Source: Solibacteraceae bacterium (GTDB lineage Bacteria; Acidobacteriota; Terriglobia; Bryobacterales; Bryobacteraceae). Taken from it: DNA of 64,000 nucleotides. Positions 27,187 through 35,735 of this stretch are shown piece by piece. Both the position numbers and the translations under genes were made by a program. Position 1 is the first letter of the stretch. Every line of letters begins with the position of its first letter. The notes under the pieces are model-generated. The model worked only from the letters and a program-made list of their open reading frames with translations. It was not told the origin of the DNA and did not search any database. The stretch is from the NCBI GenBank assembly GCA_021324015.1, contig JAJPJX010000105.1, positions 1 to 64,000 of the forward strand, read 5' to 3'.

Positions 27187-28023
27187 TTACTCGATCGAGA
27201 ACGTCTGCCTGGTTTCAAAGGTCTGGCCGCCGATCGCGTCCCGGGCGCTGACCACGATGGCGTAGTCGCCCGGACGGATGGTGGGCTGGAGGCTGAGGCT
27301 GCCGAATCCCGGAACGTACCGCTTGGGGTAGAAGGAGCGGGTTTTTTCCACCACGGCCTCGGCCTCCGGCTGGCTCCAAAGCACCTTGCCACTTGGACTT
27401 AACACCGAAACCCGGTAGCTTACGTCAATCTGGTTGCCGGGTCCGAACTTGTAGCCGGTGAGATCGAAGCGGGCCCAGACGGTGTCCCCGGGCCGGTATG
27501 CCGGGCGCGCCAGGGGTTCGGTGTCGTTCTCGCTGCGGTAAAAGCGGAAATTCCGGATCACCAAGGTATCGCTGGGTTCCACCGGGTGGCCGCGCACCTC
27601 GAAGGCGACCTCTTTCTCGGCGGTAGCGGAGGCAAGTTCATCCTTGACCTGGACTTTGATCCGGTAAGTCCCCGAGCCTGCTTCGGGCGGGATGGCAATC
27701 TCGTGGCCCACCTTGGGCTTCCATCCCTTGTCCTCTGGCGCGAGATCCGTATCCACCTTGGACTCGATGGGCTCCGTCAGGGGCACGCCGTGGGGATCCA
27801 AGGCCTCCACACGGGTGGAGAGCTGCACTTTCTGCGCGGGGGAGACGCGATAATTCTCCACCTGGAAGCTGAAATAGATGACCTCGCCGGGCGCATGCGC
27901 GAAACCGGGGGGGACCGGCGAGCCGCCTTCACCTTGCTGAATGGTGGCCTGTACGATCGTCAGGTTCCCGGCGGCGCAGGCTCCGGACGCCGCAGCCAGC
28001 AGCAGGACCACAAGAGGAAGCAC
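27187..28023 (-). CDS. Exported protein of unknown function, beta-sandwich repeats
   Basis: 278 residues from GTG 28023 with GAGGAG 7 nt upstream. Signal peptide MLPLVVLLLAAASGACAAG. The mature part is two beta-rich halves with similar openings (PGEVIYFSFQVENYRV near residue 45 and PGDTVWARFDLTGYKF near 185), suggesting duplicated Ig-like domains. No catalytic motif seen and no family recognised. It is the last gene of the minus-strand envelope cluster (24 bp after the lipoprotein stop). Confidence 0.65.
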   Translation of the reverse strand: MLPLVVLLLAAASGACAAGNLTIVQATIQQGEGGSPVPPGFAHAPGEVIYFSFQVENYRVSPAQKVQLSTRVEALDPHGVPLTEPIESKVDTDLAPEDKGWKPKVGHEIAIPPEAGSGTYRIKVQVKDELASATAEKEVAFEVRGHPVEPSDTLVIRNFRFYRSENDTEPLARPAYRPGDTVWARFDLTGYKFGPGNQIDVSYRVSVLSPSGKVLWSQPEAEAVVEKTRSFYPKRYVPGFGSLSLQPTIRPGDYAIVVSARDAIGGQTFETRQTFSIE

Positions 28024-28047
28024 AGGATTGCTCCTCTTTTTATAATC

Positions 28048-28575
28048 TCACTGCTTCGGCAGGGTGGCAGGCAGATCCGGCGGGGCTTCCCGGCTGAAGG
28101 TCAGGGGCAGATCGATGAGCGCGGCACGCTGCTCGGTTTCGTCCTTGATGCGCAGTTTGTAGTGCGCCGGGGGCACGTCAAACACGATGTTGCCCTGGAC
28201 CGAGGCCGCGGGCGCTACCGGGCGAATGAAGCCGACCCATTGCGGCACCTGGTCGCCGTCGGACAACTCTTCGTACACATGACCGCTATCGTCTTCGAGG
28301 GTCATGGCCGGGACCATGGTTTCGACCGCTCCGCTGTTCAAAGTCCGGAACCGAACCAGCAGGAAGCGGCTGCTGGGGATGCGCGCGGACGGCCCGACCC
28401 CCAATTGGGTCATCCATTGGACATCGAAAATGGTGTACACGTAGTGACCGAGCGTCACGCGGTCTCCCATGGGATAGGTGCGTACCGGAAAACTACCAGC
28501 GGATTGGCATCCCGCGGCCAGGAGGCCGGCCGCAAGCAGGAAAATCAGTGTGGGGGATACCCTGACAGACCGCAT
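28048..28575 (-). CDS. Lipoprotein with DUF4352-like domain
   Basis: 175 residues from ATG 28575 (frame open a little further upstream). A signal peptide with lipobox LLAAGC (Cys about residue 23) indicates a lipid-anchored envelope protein. The Ig-like body (FLLVRFRTLNSGAVE, LEDDSGHVYEEL, ASVQGNIVFDVP) matches the DUF4352 / telomeric-repeat-like Ig fold. Function unknown. It sits between the Spy-like and the beta-sandwich genes in the sigma-factor cluster. Confidence 0.75.
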   Translation of the reverse strand: MRSVRVSPTLIFLLAAGLLAAGCQSAGSFPVRTYPMGDRVTLGHYVYTIFDVQWMTQLGVGPSARIPSSRFLLVRFRTLNSGAVETMVPAMTLEDDSGHVYEELSDGDQVPQWVGFIRPVAPAASVQGNIVFDVPPAHYKLRIKDETEQRAALIDLPLTFSREAPPDLPATLPKQ

Positions 28576-28629
28576 ACAGGCATCTTGCCTGTGCGCGGAA
28601 CAGCCTGTCAACTCAGCGGGTTCGGGGCC

Positions 28630-29004
28630 TCAGGGGTGCGCGTGGCTTTCCTGGAGCAGGCGCTCGAACTTCTGCTTCTGCTCATCATTCAGGATCTGCA
28701 TGATGCGCGTTTTACCGTCGGAGAGCACGGTGCGGTAGTACAGCGAGAAGTCGTCCAGGATGCTTTCCATCTGGGCCGCCTGAGTGGGCGTGAGGTCGAG
28801 TTCTTTTTTGACCTTCGCCAGGTAGGCGGCCTTGCCGCTGTCGGTCCAGAAAGCGGAGCGGTGCAGCCGGCTGTGCCCCAGACTCATGGCCACCGCGCCG
28901 ACCACCGCACCGCACAGGAAGACCAGTGTGAGAACCGTGATGCAGGCCGTCTGGTTCTTCCACGTCGCGTGCAAGGGCGACCGGATCAGCACATTAGGGC
29001 TCAT
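28630..29004 (-). CDS. Spy/CpxP-like small membrane-anchored protein
   Basis: 124 residues: a single N-terminal membrane helix (about 20-43), then a helical domain with LDLTPTQAAQMESILDDFS and MQILNDEQKQKFERLL, the LTPEQ-type pattern of Spy/CpxP/heavy-metal-resistance proteins acting as periplasmic chaperones or metal buffers. The start overlaps the anti-sigma gene by 11 bp, so the two are coupled and probably serve the same envelope-stress response. Confidence 0.75.
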   Translation of the reverse strand: MSPNVLIRSPLHATWKNQTACITVLTLVFLCGAVVGAVAMSLGHSRLHRSAFWTDSGKAAYLAKVKKELDLTPTQAAQMESILDDFSLYYRTVLSDGKTRIMQILNDEQKQKFERLLQESHAHP

Positions 29005-29452
29005 AGGAGGCCAGCGTCACGAGCATGTGGTCCCGATCCGGTCCGGGATTAGGCGCGGATTGATCCTGGGCCATCACGGCTTCCGGACTGGGCGGTCCAG
29101 AGGCATATTCCGTTTCCCGAGTCACCAGATAACTGCCCAGGACGGCCAAGGTCAGCAATGACGCAAACACGACGCGCCGGCCGAAGGCGAAATCCAGAGA
29201 GAACAGGCTCCAAACCGAAGGAGCGGGACGCTCGCCAACCTGCTGCATGACCCGCGCCGTAAAACCCGGAGACGGTTCCACCACTTCCGCGGGCTGCAGG
29301 GAAGTGAAGAGAGCCGAGATTTCCCGCATTCTCCCCACCTCCTGCCGGCAGTGTTCGCAGGTTTCGAGGTGAGCTTCGAGTCGCCGCTGTTCCGCCGGCG
29401 CGAGAGCGCCCGCGAGATACTCCTCGAGGCTTTCCAGAATTACCGGGTGCAT
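28994..29452 (-). CDS. Zinc-finger anti-sigma factor
   Basis: 152 residues. The N-terminal ZAS zinc motif HLETCEHC (HX3CX2C, His28, Cys32, Cys35) is followed by a linker and one membrane helix (about 93-112) with a periplasmic tail of about 40 residues. This is the layout of membrane-bound anti-sigma factors that hold an ECF sigma factor at the inner membrane. The sigma gene lies 140 bp upstream in the same direction. Confidence 0.88.
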   Translation of the reverse strand: MHPVILESLEEYLAGALAPAEQRRLEAHLETCEHCRQEVGRMREISALFTSLQPAEVVEPSPGFTARVMQQVGERPAPSVWSLFSLDFAFGRRVVFASLLTLAVLGSYLVTRETEYASGPPSPEAVMAQDQSAPNPGPDRDHMLVTLASYEP

Positions 29453-29592
29453 AGCTTTCTTCCCCTGTAAAGCGTATACAAAGCTTACCTTACCATGCCA
29501 TTCCGATTCTCTCCGCGGGTCTGAGCTACCTTTTTCCTGCCCGCTTCGAAAGAATCATCATCCACCCTACTTTTTCCTAACCCTTTCGGCGC

Positions 29593-30258
29593 TCAACCGG
29601 TCACCAAACCGGGAGCGCGCTCCAACCGCTGGGCCGCTCTCACCAGTTTTTGGCGGGCCCGAAACAGCTTCACCTTAATGGTGTTCTCGTTCATCCCCGT
29701 GGTCTGCGCCAGCTCCTCTACCGAATAGCCCTCAACCTCCTTCATCATCAACAACATACGCTCTTCCTCGGAAACCCGCGAAAGAAGCTTGAGGACGTAA
29801 TCGCGGCGGGCCAGGGTGGCATCCGCCGGCGGCTGACGATCCACGGACGGCTCCGTGTTCTCCACACGGCGCACCTCATCCTCGCTCAAATCGCTCTCGT
29901 ACACCAGCTTGCGCACTTTCTTCTTGCGCAAATAGTCGAAGCACTCGTTGACCGTGATTTTGTAGATCCAGGTGATCAGGGAGCTGCGGAAGTCGAAGCT
30001 GCGGATGGAGACATAAACCTTCGCAAATACCTGCTGCGCAATATCTTCCACATCATTGCGCTGTCTGACGATGCCGTGAATGATGGAAAACACCTTGGAT
30101 TGGTAGCGTTCCATGATTTCGCGGAAGGCAGCTTCCTCCCCCGCCTGGGCGCGACGCACCAACAAACCTTCCTGGGTGTTCTCGTAGTCCACTCGAGTCT
30201 TAGCCGCAGTTTTGGTTCCGAAGATGGGGAGTGGCAGGGCACCGGTCAGCGTTCCCAT
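29593..30258 (-). CDS. ECF-type RNA polymerase sigma factor
   Basis: About 221 residues from ATG 30258; a GTG at 30297 in frame has its GGAG overlapping the start codon, so neither start is strongly supported. Region 2: AFREIMERYQSKVFSIIHGI, DVEDIAQQVFAKVY, SSLITWIYKITVNECFDYLR. Region 4: LLMMKEVEGYSVEELAQTTGMNENTIKVKLFRARQKL. The gap 29453-29592 to the anti-sigma gene shows no clear terminator. With the anti-sigma, Spy-like and lipoprotein genes it forms a likely envelope-stress module. Confidence 0.92.
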   Translation of the reverse strand: MGTLTGALPLPIFGTKTAAKTRVDYENTQEGLLVRRAQAGEEAAFREIMERYQSKVFSIIHGIVRQRNDVEDIAQQVFAKVYVSIRSFDFRSSLITWIYKITVNECFDYLRKKKVRKLVYESDLSEDEVRRVENTEPSVDRQPPADATLARRDYVLKLLSRVSEEERMLLMMKEVEGYSVEELAQTTGMNENTIKVKLFRARQKLVRAAQRLERAPGLVTG

Positions 30259-30447
30259 ACACTGTGTCCGACGCGGCCCACTGGGTGACGGTTTCACTCC
30301 TGCCGAAATTCGTTCCCCACTGCGAAGATAGCAGATTCCTGCGACCAGGTGGATGCGCTATCATCTAACTGAAGTGGTTGGGCTCCGCACGGCTCAGGAT
30401 TCTGCAGGAGCACCACCCTGATCCTAGAGGAGTGAAGCGACAACTGT

Positions 30448-30771
30448 ATGGTCCAATTAACCGAAAAAGCTGTGGGTAAGGTCAAGGAGATTCTGGATAC
30501 GCAGGATCCCAAACCGGCCGGGTTGCGGATTGCCGTGGTGGGCGGCGGCTGTTCCGGCTTCAGCTATTCGATGGCCTTCGAAAACCAGCCGAACATGCTG
30601 GACAAGACTTACAATTACGACGGGCTCAAGGTGTTCGTCGATCAAGCCAGCCTGCTCTACTTGGACGGCGCGGAAGTGGACTATGTGGAAACCCTGGAGG
30701 GGTCCGGGTTCAAGTTCAGCAATCCGAACGTCAAGTCTACCTGCGGCTGCGGCAGTTCGTTTAACGTGTAG
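30448..30771 (+). CDS. A-type iron-sulfur cluster carrier (HesB/IscA/ErpA family)
   Basis: 107 residues with the three conserved ligand Cys: Cys35 in GGGCSGFSY and Cys99/Cys101 in the C-terminal STCGCGSSF. It carries Fe-S clusters to apo-proteins in the cytoplasm. Closest in form to ErpA/IscA; the exact subtype cannot be decided from sequence alone. It is divergent from the sigma-factor gene and convergent with smc. A cysteine desulfurase lies 33 kb away at the window end. Confidence 0.92.
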   Translation: MVQLTEKAVGKVKEILDTQDPKPAGLRIAVVGGGCSGFSYSMAFENQPNMLDKTYNYDGLKVFVDQASLLYLDGAEVDYVETLEGSGFKFSNPNVKSTCGCGSSFNV

Positions 30772-30777
30772 GTTTCG

Positions 30778-30811
30778 GCCGTCAGCCTTTTCCCATGCGG
30801 CGGCTGACGGC
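30778..30811. terminator. Terminator between convergent Fe-S carrier and smc genes
   Basis: Perfect 10-bp stem GCCGTCAGCC / GGCTGACGGC with a 14-nt loop, followed on the plus strand by a short T-rich stretch. Placed 7 nt after one stop and 18 nt before the other, it can serve both strands. Confidence 0.65.
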
Positions 30812-30829
30812 TGGCTTGTTTCTCCCTTC

Positions 30830-33800
30830 TTAGGCGGCTGAGGCGGCCAGGGGCTGGAACCTGACTGACACCAGCTTGGAGACCCCCGGCTCCTGCATCG
30901 TGACCCCATACATGGCTTGCGCTGATTCCATGGTTTTCTTGGAATGCGTGATCACGATGAACTGGGTTTCGACGGACATCTCACGCAACAGGCGAGTAAG
31001 ACGTTCGATGTTGGACTCATCGAGCGGCGCATCCACTTCGTCCAACACGCAGAACGGGCTGGGCTGATAGCGGAAGATGGCCATCAGCAAGGCGATGGCC
31101 GCCAGAGCCTTCTCTCCCCCAGACAGCAGCAGGACATTTTGCAGGCGCTTTCCGGGAGGCGACGCCACGATATCGATGCCGGAGTCGGCCAGGTTGGTCT
31201 CGTCGGTGAGGCGCATCTCGCCCGTGCCCCCGCCGAACAGGGTTTGGAAGGCCGTGCGGAAGTTGGCATTGATGGCCTCGAAGGCCTCCGCAAATTTCTG
31301 GCGGGAAACCAGGTCGATCTCCTGGATGGCCTTTTCGGTATCGCGAATGGAGTCGAGCAGATCCTGGCGCTGGGCGGACAGGAAGTCCTGGCGCTGCTGC
31401 GCCTCCTGAAATTCCTCCATGGCCTGGGGATTAACCGGCCCTAAGGCTTCGATCCGGTTGCGCACCTCCTGGTAGAGGCGCTCCGCCTCCGCGATGGCGT
31501 CCGCGTCCGGCACCGTCTCTTCGCCGGCGGCCAGACTCTCCACCGGGCAGTTCAGCTCTTTGCGGCTGGTCTCATCCAGGAATTTGAGCTCCGCCTGCCG
31601 TCTCACGAGTTCGACTTCGATCTGGGAACGGCTCTGGTGCAATTCCTCGACCTGCTGGCGCAGGACCTTGAGTTCCTCCTCGCCGAGGCGCAGGGACTCG
31701 CGCAACCCCTCTTCCTCCGCGGCCAGGCGGTTGACGGAGGCTTCCACTTCCAGGATCTGGTCGCTCAAGAGGGCGCCCTTGCGGTCGAGTTCCACGTTGT
31801 CGGCCAGCAGGCGGGCGCGCGCGGTTCCGAGCCGCTCGATTTCCGGGGCGATCTGGCCGCGCCGCTGGGTAGTTTCGCGGAACTGGGTTTCGAGCCTGCC
31901 CATGGCGGCGCGTTCTCCCCGATGCCGCTCCTCCAGGCCGGCCAGTTCCACGCGCAAGGCGGAGTACTCCTCCGCGATGGTGGCGGCCTCCACCTCCAGT
32001 TTCTCGAGGTCCTGGCGGCCGGCCTCGAGGGCCTCCTCGTGCCGGGCGCGCAGCGCCTCTTTTTCCTCAGCCGCCGCGAGGTTCTTTTCCCGCTGCTCGA
32101 GGCAGGCCTCGCTATCGCGGCGCAAGCGCTCCAGCTCCAGGCGAGCGACCGAGAGACGCGAGTTGGCACGCGCGGTGTCGTCGGTCAGCTTGCGCATCTC
32201 GTGCTCCAGGGCCACGCGGTCCTTCTCGCGAGACTGCTGCAAGCCGCGGAGCCTTTCCAGTTCGCTCTCCAGTTGGGCGGTCTCATGGTTGAGCTCGTCG
32301 AGCCGGGCCACGTGCTGCTCCAGGACCTTCTGCCGGGCGGTCAGAGCGCCGGTCAACTCCCGCGCCTCGCGCTTCAGAGCGAGCGGGCCGCTGGCCGATT
32401 TTTTGCCTCCGGCGACGGTATGGCCGTGATAGCAGGAGCCATCCGGAGCCAGGAAGTACAGGTGGGGATAGGCCACACCGAGGCGCTGGGCCGCTCCGCG
32501 ATCCTCCGCCAGAAAGCAGAGCGAGACACGCGGCAGCAGGTCCGCCACCCGCTCACTGAGTCCGTTGGTCAGATGCAGGGACTGGCTCAAGCGGCCCACG
32601 ATGCCGGTTTCCGGCCCGATGGGCGGCTCCGGCAGGGACGCCTTCCCGTTTCCGTTTTTCTCGGGATGCACCAGGAAGGTGGCGCGGCCGTCCAGTTCGG
32701 CACGGAGGAAATCCAGGCCGCGATCGGCCTGCTGCCAATCGTTCACCACCACGTATTCCAACTCGTCGTGCAGGAACTCCTCGGCGGGTTTTTCGTAGGC
32801 CGGATCCACCTCGACGAAGTCCGCCAGCACACCCAGGGGGCGCAGATCCTGGGCCTTCCCCTTTTCCAATGCGGCGAACAGGCGCTTCACCGAATCCGTG
32901 GTGTAGGAGCGGTGCGCCAAGACCCCTTCGATGGATTCTTTGCGGGCCTTGAGCTGCGAGCACTCGTTGCGCGCAGCGTCGATTTGCGCCCGCACCTCGA
33001 TGGCCGCGCGCTTGCGGGCGCCGAGCTCCTCTTCGGTGCGGCAGCGCTCGCCCACGACCGATTCCAGTTCGAGCTGGCGCTGGGACATGGTTTCGGCCAG
33101 CGCCTGGCGGGACGCCGCCAGCCGCTCCAACTCCGCCGCGGCGATTTCGGCCTCTTTCCGGGAGCGGGCCGTCTCGCGCTCCACGCTGGCCAGGTACTCG
33201 TCCATCTGGGCCAACTGGTTGCGCAGCTTGGAGGCCTCCCCGAGCAGCCGCAGGACCATCTGGCGGCCGCTCTCGATGGCGGATTCGCGCTCCCGCAGGC
33301 GGGCCTGGAGCGCCTCGCGCTGCTGGTTCTTCTGCATCATCCGCTCGCGGGCGAGGGCGATCTGACGTTCCAGCTCCGCCAGCGTCTGCCGGTGGGCCGC
33401 GATCTCGCCTTCCAGGGTTTGCAGCCGCAGATCCAGCTCCTGCGACTCGCGTTCCGCCTGGCCGATGCGCTGCTCGATGGCGCCGCTTTCCTTCACCTGG
33501 GACTCCAGGCGTCCGCGCGTGCGCTCCACCTCCACATTGAGCGAAGCCAATTGGGCGCGTGTTTCCGTGAGGCGCTGCTCGGTTTCGTAGCAGACGGTCT
33601 GCAGGCGGGCGTGCTCCTGATCCCGGGAGGCCACCTGCTCGGTGAGGGCGCGGAGGTCGCCGGATGCCACGTTCAGGTCCAGGGCGGCCTTGGCGGCCTC
33701 GCGTTCGAGCAGGCGGAAGCGGCCGGAGAGGGCCACCCGCAGCCGGCCATCCATTTCGGTTTTCAGCTCGGCGTAACGCCTGGCCTTAGCCGCCTGGCGT

Positions 33801-34531
33801 TTGAGCGAGTTCACCTGGCGGGTGACCTCCTCCAGGATGTCGTACACGCGCGCCAGGTTCTGCTTGGCACTCTCCAGCTTGGCTTCCGCTAACCGCTTGC
33901 GGCTCTTGTACTTGGTGATTCCAGCGGCTTCCTCGATGACGCTCCGGCGGTCCTGCGGCTTGGAGCTCAGGATCTGGCCGATACGCCCCTGCTCGATGAT
34001 GGCGTAGCTCTCCGGCCCCAGACCCGTGCCCATGAACAGATCCTGAATGTCGCGCAGACGGGCGGGGTGGCCGTTGATGAGGTACTCGCTTTCCCCGGAG
34101 CGGTACAGCCGCCGGGTAATGGTGATCTCGCCTGGTTTCTGCGGCTGGTTGGCGGCCGGGAGAGCATGCTTGCCGTTGGTATGAACCACGCCGTTTCCGT
34201 TGGCACCGGCAGGATGTAGCGGGCTGAGGGCCGGGGCGTGCTCGTGGCTATCGTGGTAGACCTCGGGATCCACCAACGTCATGGTGACGTAGGCCATACC
34301 CAAGGGCTTGCGGTCGCGGGTTCCGGCGAAGATAACGTCCTCCATCCGGGATCCCCGCAGACTCTTCGCGGACTGCTCACCGAGCACCCAACTGATGGCA
34401 TCGCTCAGGTTGGACTTGCCACAGCCGTTCGGGCCGACAATGGCCGCAATACCCCCGCCGTTGAATTTCAGCTCCGAGCGGTCGCAAAAGGACTTGAAGC
34501 CCTGTAGTTCGACACGTTTGAGTTTTAGCAA
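30830..34531 (-). CDS. smc: Chromosome segregation protein SMC
   Basis: 1233 residues from TTG 34531 (GAGG 6 nt upstream; MLKLKRVELQGFKSF is the family's usual start); a GTG at 34564 lacks a ribosome site. Walker A GPNGCGKS (33-40), two long coiled coils, a hinge around residues 520-680 (VLADFVEVDPAYEKPAEEFL), and the C-terminal ABC signature LSGGEKALAAIALL with Walker B FCVLDEVDAPLDE. An insertion rich in His, Pro, Asn and Gly (about residues 83-120) interrupts the N-terminal head. No scpA/scpB is in the window. Confidence 0.96.
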   Translation of the reverse strand: MLKLKRVELQGFKSFCDRSELKFNGGGIAAIVGPNGCGKSNLSDAISWVLGEQSAKSLRGSRMEDVIFAGTRDRKPLGMAYVTMTLVDPEVYHDSHEHAPALSPLHPAGANGNGVVHTNGKHALPAANQPQKPGEITITRRLYRSGESEYLINGHPARLRDIQDLFMGTGLGPESYAIIEQGRIGQILSSKPQDRRSVIEEAAGITKYKSRKRLAEAKLESAKQNLARVYDILEEVTRQVNSLKRQAAKARRYAELKTEMDGRLRVALSGRFRLLEREAAKAALDLNVASGDLRALTEQVASRDQEHARLQTVCYETEQRLTETRAQLASLNVEVERTRGRLESQVKESGAIEQRIGQAERESQELDLRLQTLEGEIAAHRQTLAELERQIALARERMMQKNQQREALQARLRERESAIESGRQMVLRLLGEASKLRNQLAQMDEYLASVERETARSRKEAEIAAAELERLAASRQALAETMSQRQLELESVVGERCRTEEELGARKRAAIEVRAQIDAARNECSQLKARKESIEGVLAHRSYTTDSVKRLFAALEKGKAQDLRPLGVLADFVEVDPAYEKPAEEFLHDELEYVVVNDWQQADRGLDFLRAELDGRATFLVHPEKNGNGKASLPEPPIGPETGIVGRLSQSLHLTNGLSERVADLLPRVSLCFLAEDRGAAQRLGVAYPHLYFLAPDGSCYHGHTVAGGKKSASGPLALKREARELTGALTARQKVLEQHVARLDELNHETAQLESELERLRGLQQSREKDRVALEHEMRKLTDDTARANSRLSVARLELERLRRDSEACLEQREKNLAAAEEKEALRARHEEALEAGRQDLEKLEVEAATIAEEYSALRVELAGLEERHRGERAAMGRLETQFRETTQRRGQIAPEIERLGTARARLLADNVELDRKGALLSDQILEVEASVNRLAAEEEGLRESLRLGEEELKVLRQQVEELHQSRSQIEVELVRRQAELKFLDETSRKELNCPVESLAAGEETVPDADAIAEAERLYQEVRNRIEALGPVNPQAMEEFQEAQQRQDFLSAQRQDLLDSIRDTEKAIQEIDLVSRQKFAEAFEAINANFRTAFQTLFGGGTGEMRLTDETNLADSGIDIVASPPGKRLQNVLLLSGGEKALAAIALLMAIFRYQPSPFCVLDEVDAPLDESNIERLTRLLREMSVETQFIVITHSKKTMESAQAMYGVTMQEPGVSKLVSVRFQPLAASAA

Positions 34532-34654
34532 ACCGTTACCTCGTCTGCTCGGGGGAGTTGTCACTATATTAAACTCGCACCCGTCAAAAGTAAAGCACTA
34601 TCACCACATCAGACAGGTCTCAATTGATCTTAACCCCAACATCTCGTGGTCGGG

Positions 34655-35425
34655 TTACGGCTCAAGGGAGGGCCACCTAGGTGGCCGCTTCTCCAGAAAG
34701 GCCCGGATCCCCTCCTGGCAATCCGGGGTTTCGAAGTTCTCGTCGCGCAGCGACCGGCAGACGCGGCCGGCTTGCTCCCAGGAAAGCCCGCGGATCAGGC
34801 GAAAGGAGGTCAACCCGCTGCGGAGCACAGCGGGGCTGGAGGCGGCGAGGGCTGCGGCGACCTGGCGCGCGTGCGCCTGCAACTCGCCGCGAGGAACCAC
34901 CTGATGCACCAAGCCGCATTCGGCGGCCTCCCGGGCGCCGCAAATGCGGCCGGTAAGGCTCCATTCGAGGGCCCTGCGCTCGCCGACAGCCTGGATGACG
35001 CCGCGCAGCACCACAAACGGCCAGAGGCCGATGCGAACCTCGGTCAGACCGAACTGGGCGTCTTCGGCTGCCACGACGACGTGACAGGCGGCCACCAGAC
35101 CCGTGCCGCCCGCCAGGGCGGCCCCTTGAACGGCGGCGACCAGCGGCTTGTTGAGACGGACTCCCACACTGAACAAGCGCTCGTGGGCGGTATTGATGGC
35201 CGCGGAGTCCACTCCGAGTACTTCCTTCAGGTCCATGCCTGAGCAGAACGATTTTCCGTTTGCTTCGAGCAGGATAGCGCCCACGCCGGGGTCCGCGTCA
35301 GCGGCGTCACAGGCATCCGCCAAGGCCTGGCACAGTTCCAGGTTCAGCGCGTTGCGCTTCTCGGGCCGGTTCAACGTCAGGCGCAGCAGGCGGCCTTCGC
35401 GTTCACTCAGCAAGCTCGTGCTCAT
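34655..35425 (-). CDS. Enoyl-CoA hydratase/isomerase family protein
   Basis: 256 residues from ATG 35425 ([20 protein letters not shown]). Crotonase fold: LNRPEKRNALN, the oxyanion-hole segments GKSFCSGMDLKEV and QGAALAGGTGLVAACHVVVA, with the catalytic Glu probably in LTEVRIGLWP. Last gene of a four-gene overlapping operon with the AtuA proteins and the carboxyltransferase. By analogy to AtuE/LiuC it would hydrate a branched glutaconyl-CoA product of the carboxylase. The 23-bp overlap with the preceding gene supports coupling. Confidence 0.9.
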   Translation of the reverse strand: MSTSLLSEREGRLLRLTLNRPEKRNALNLELCQALADACDAADADPGVGAILLEANGKSFCSGMDLKEVLGVDSAAINTAHERLFSVGVRLNKPLVAAVQGAALAGGTGLVAACHVVVAAEDAQFGLTEVRIGLWPFVVLRGVIQAVGERRALEWSLTGRICGAREAAECGLVHQVVPRGELQAHARQVAAALAASSPAVLRSGLTSFRLIRGLSWEQAGRVCRSLRDENFETPDCQEGIRAFLEKRPPRWPSLEP

Positions 35426-35735
35426 GGACCTCGATCTCCAGGGAAAGCAGGGCGGCGCCGAAGGTCTTGCCCTGCGCGTCCGTGCGCAGGGAAACCGTGC
35501 CGCCGCCGCCCAAGGCACCGTGCAGCAGGAAATTCAGCGCCGACAGATTCGGCAACTCATAGCGGACTACGTCGCCCGAGACGAGGTTGCCGAACCAGGC
35601 CTTGACGCGGGCGGGGGTCAGCTCGCGCAACAGGATGGGATAGTGGCGCTCCTGCCAGGCGATGACTCCGATGTTGGCAGTATCGCCCTTGTCCCCGGAG
35701 CGGGTGTGAGCGATGCGCGAAAGGGGTACCTTCAT
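35403..35735 (-). CDS. AtuA C-terminal-like small protein
   Basis: 110 residues from ATG 35735 ([20 protein letters not shown]). This matches the domain that forms the C-terminus of longer AtuA-type proteins (ferredoxin-like fold), here encoded separately. The start overlaps the AtuA-family stop by 4 bp and the 3' end overlaps the hydratase gene. It probably works in complex with the preceding protein; biochemical activity unknown. Confidence 0.8.
   Translation of the reverse strand: MKVPLSRIAHTRSGDKGDTANIGVIAWQERHYPILLRELTPARVKAWFGNLVSGDVVRYELPNLSALNFLLHGALGGGGTVSLRTDAQGKTFGAALLSLEIEVHEHELAE

Noticed and set aside
31637-33892. Open frame of about 750 codons on the plus strand opposite smc
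   Set aside because: Shadow of the SMC coiled-coil region in high-GC DNA; Leu/Gln/Gly-rich without signal, domain or ribosome site.
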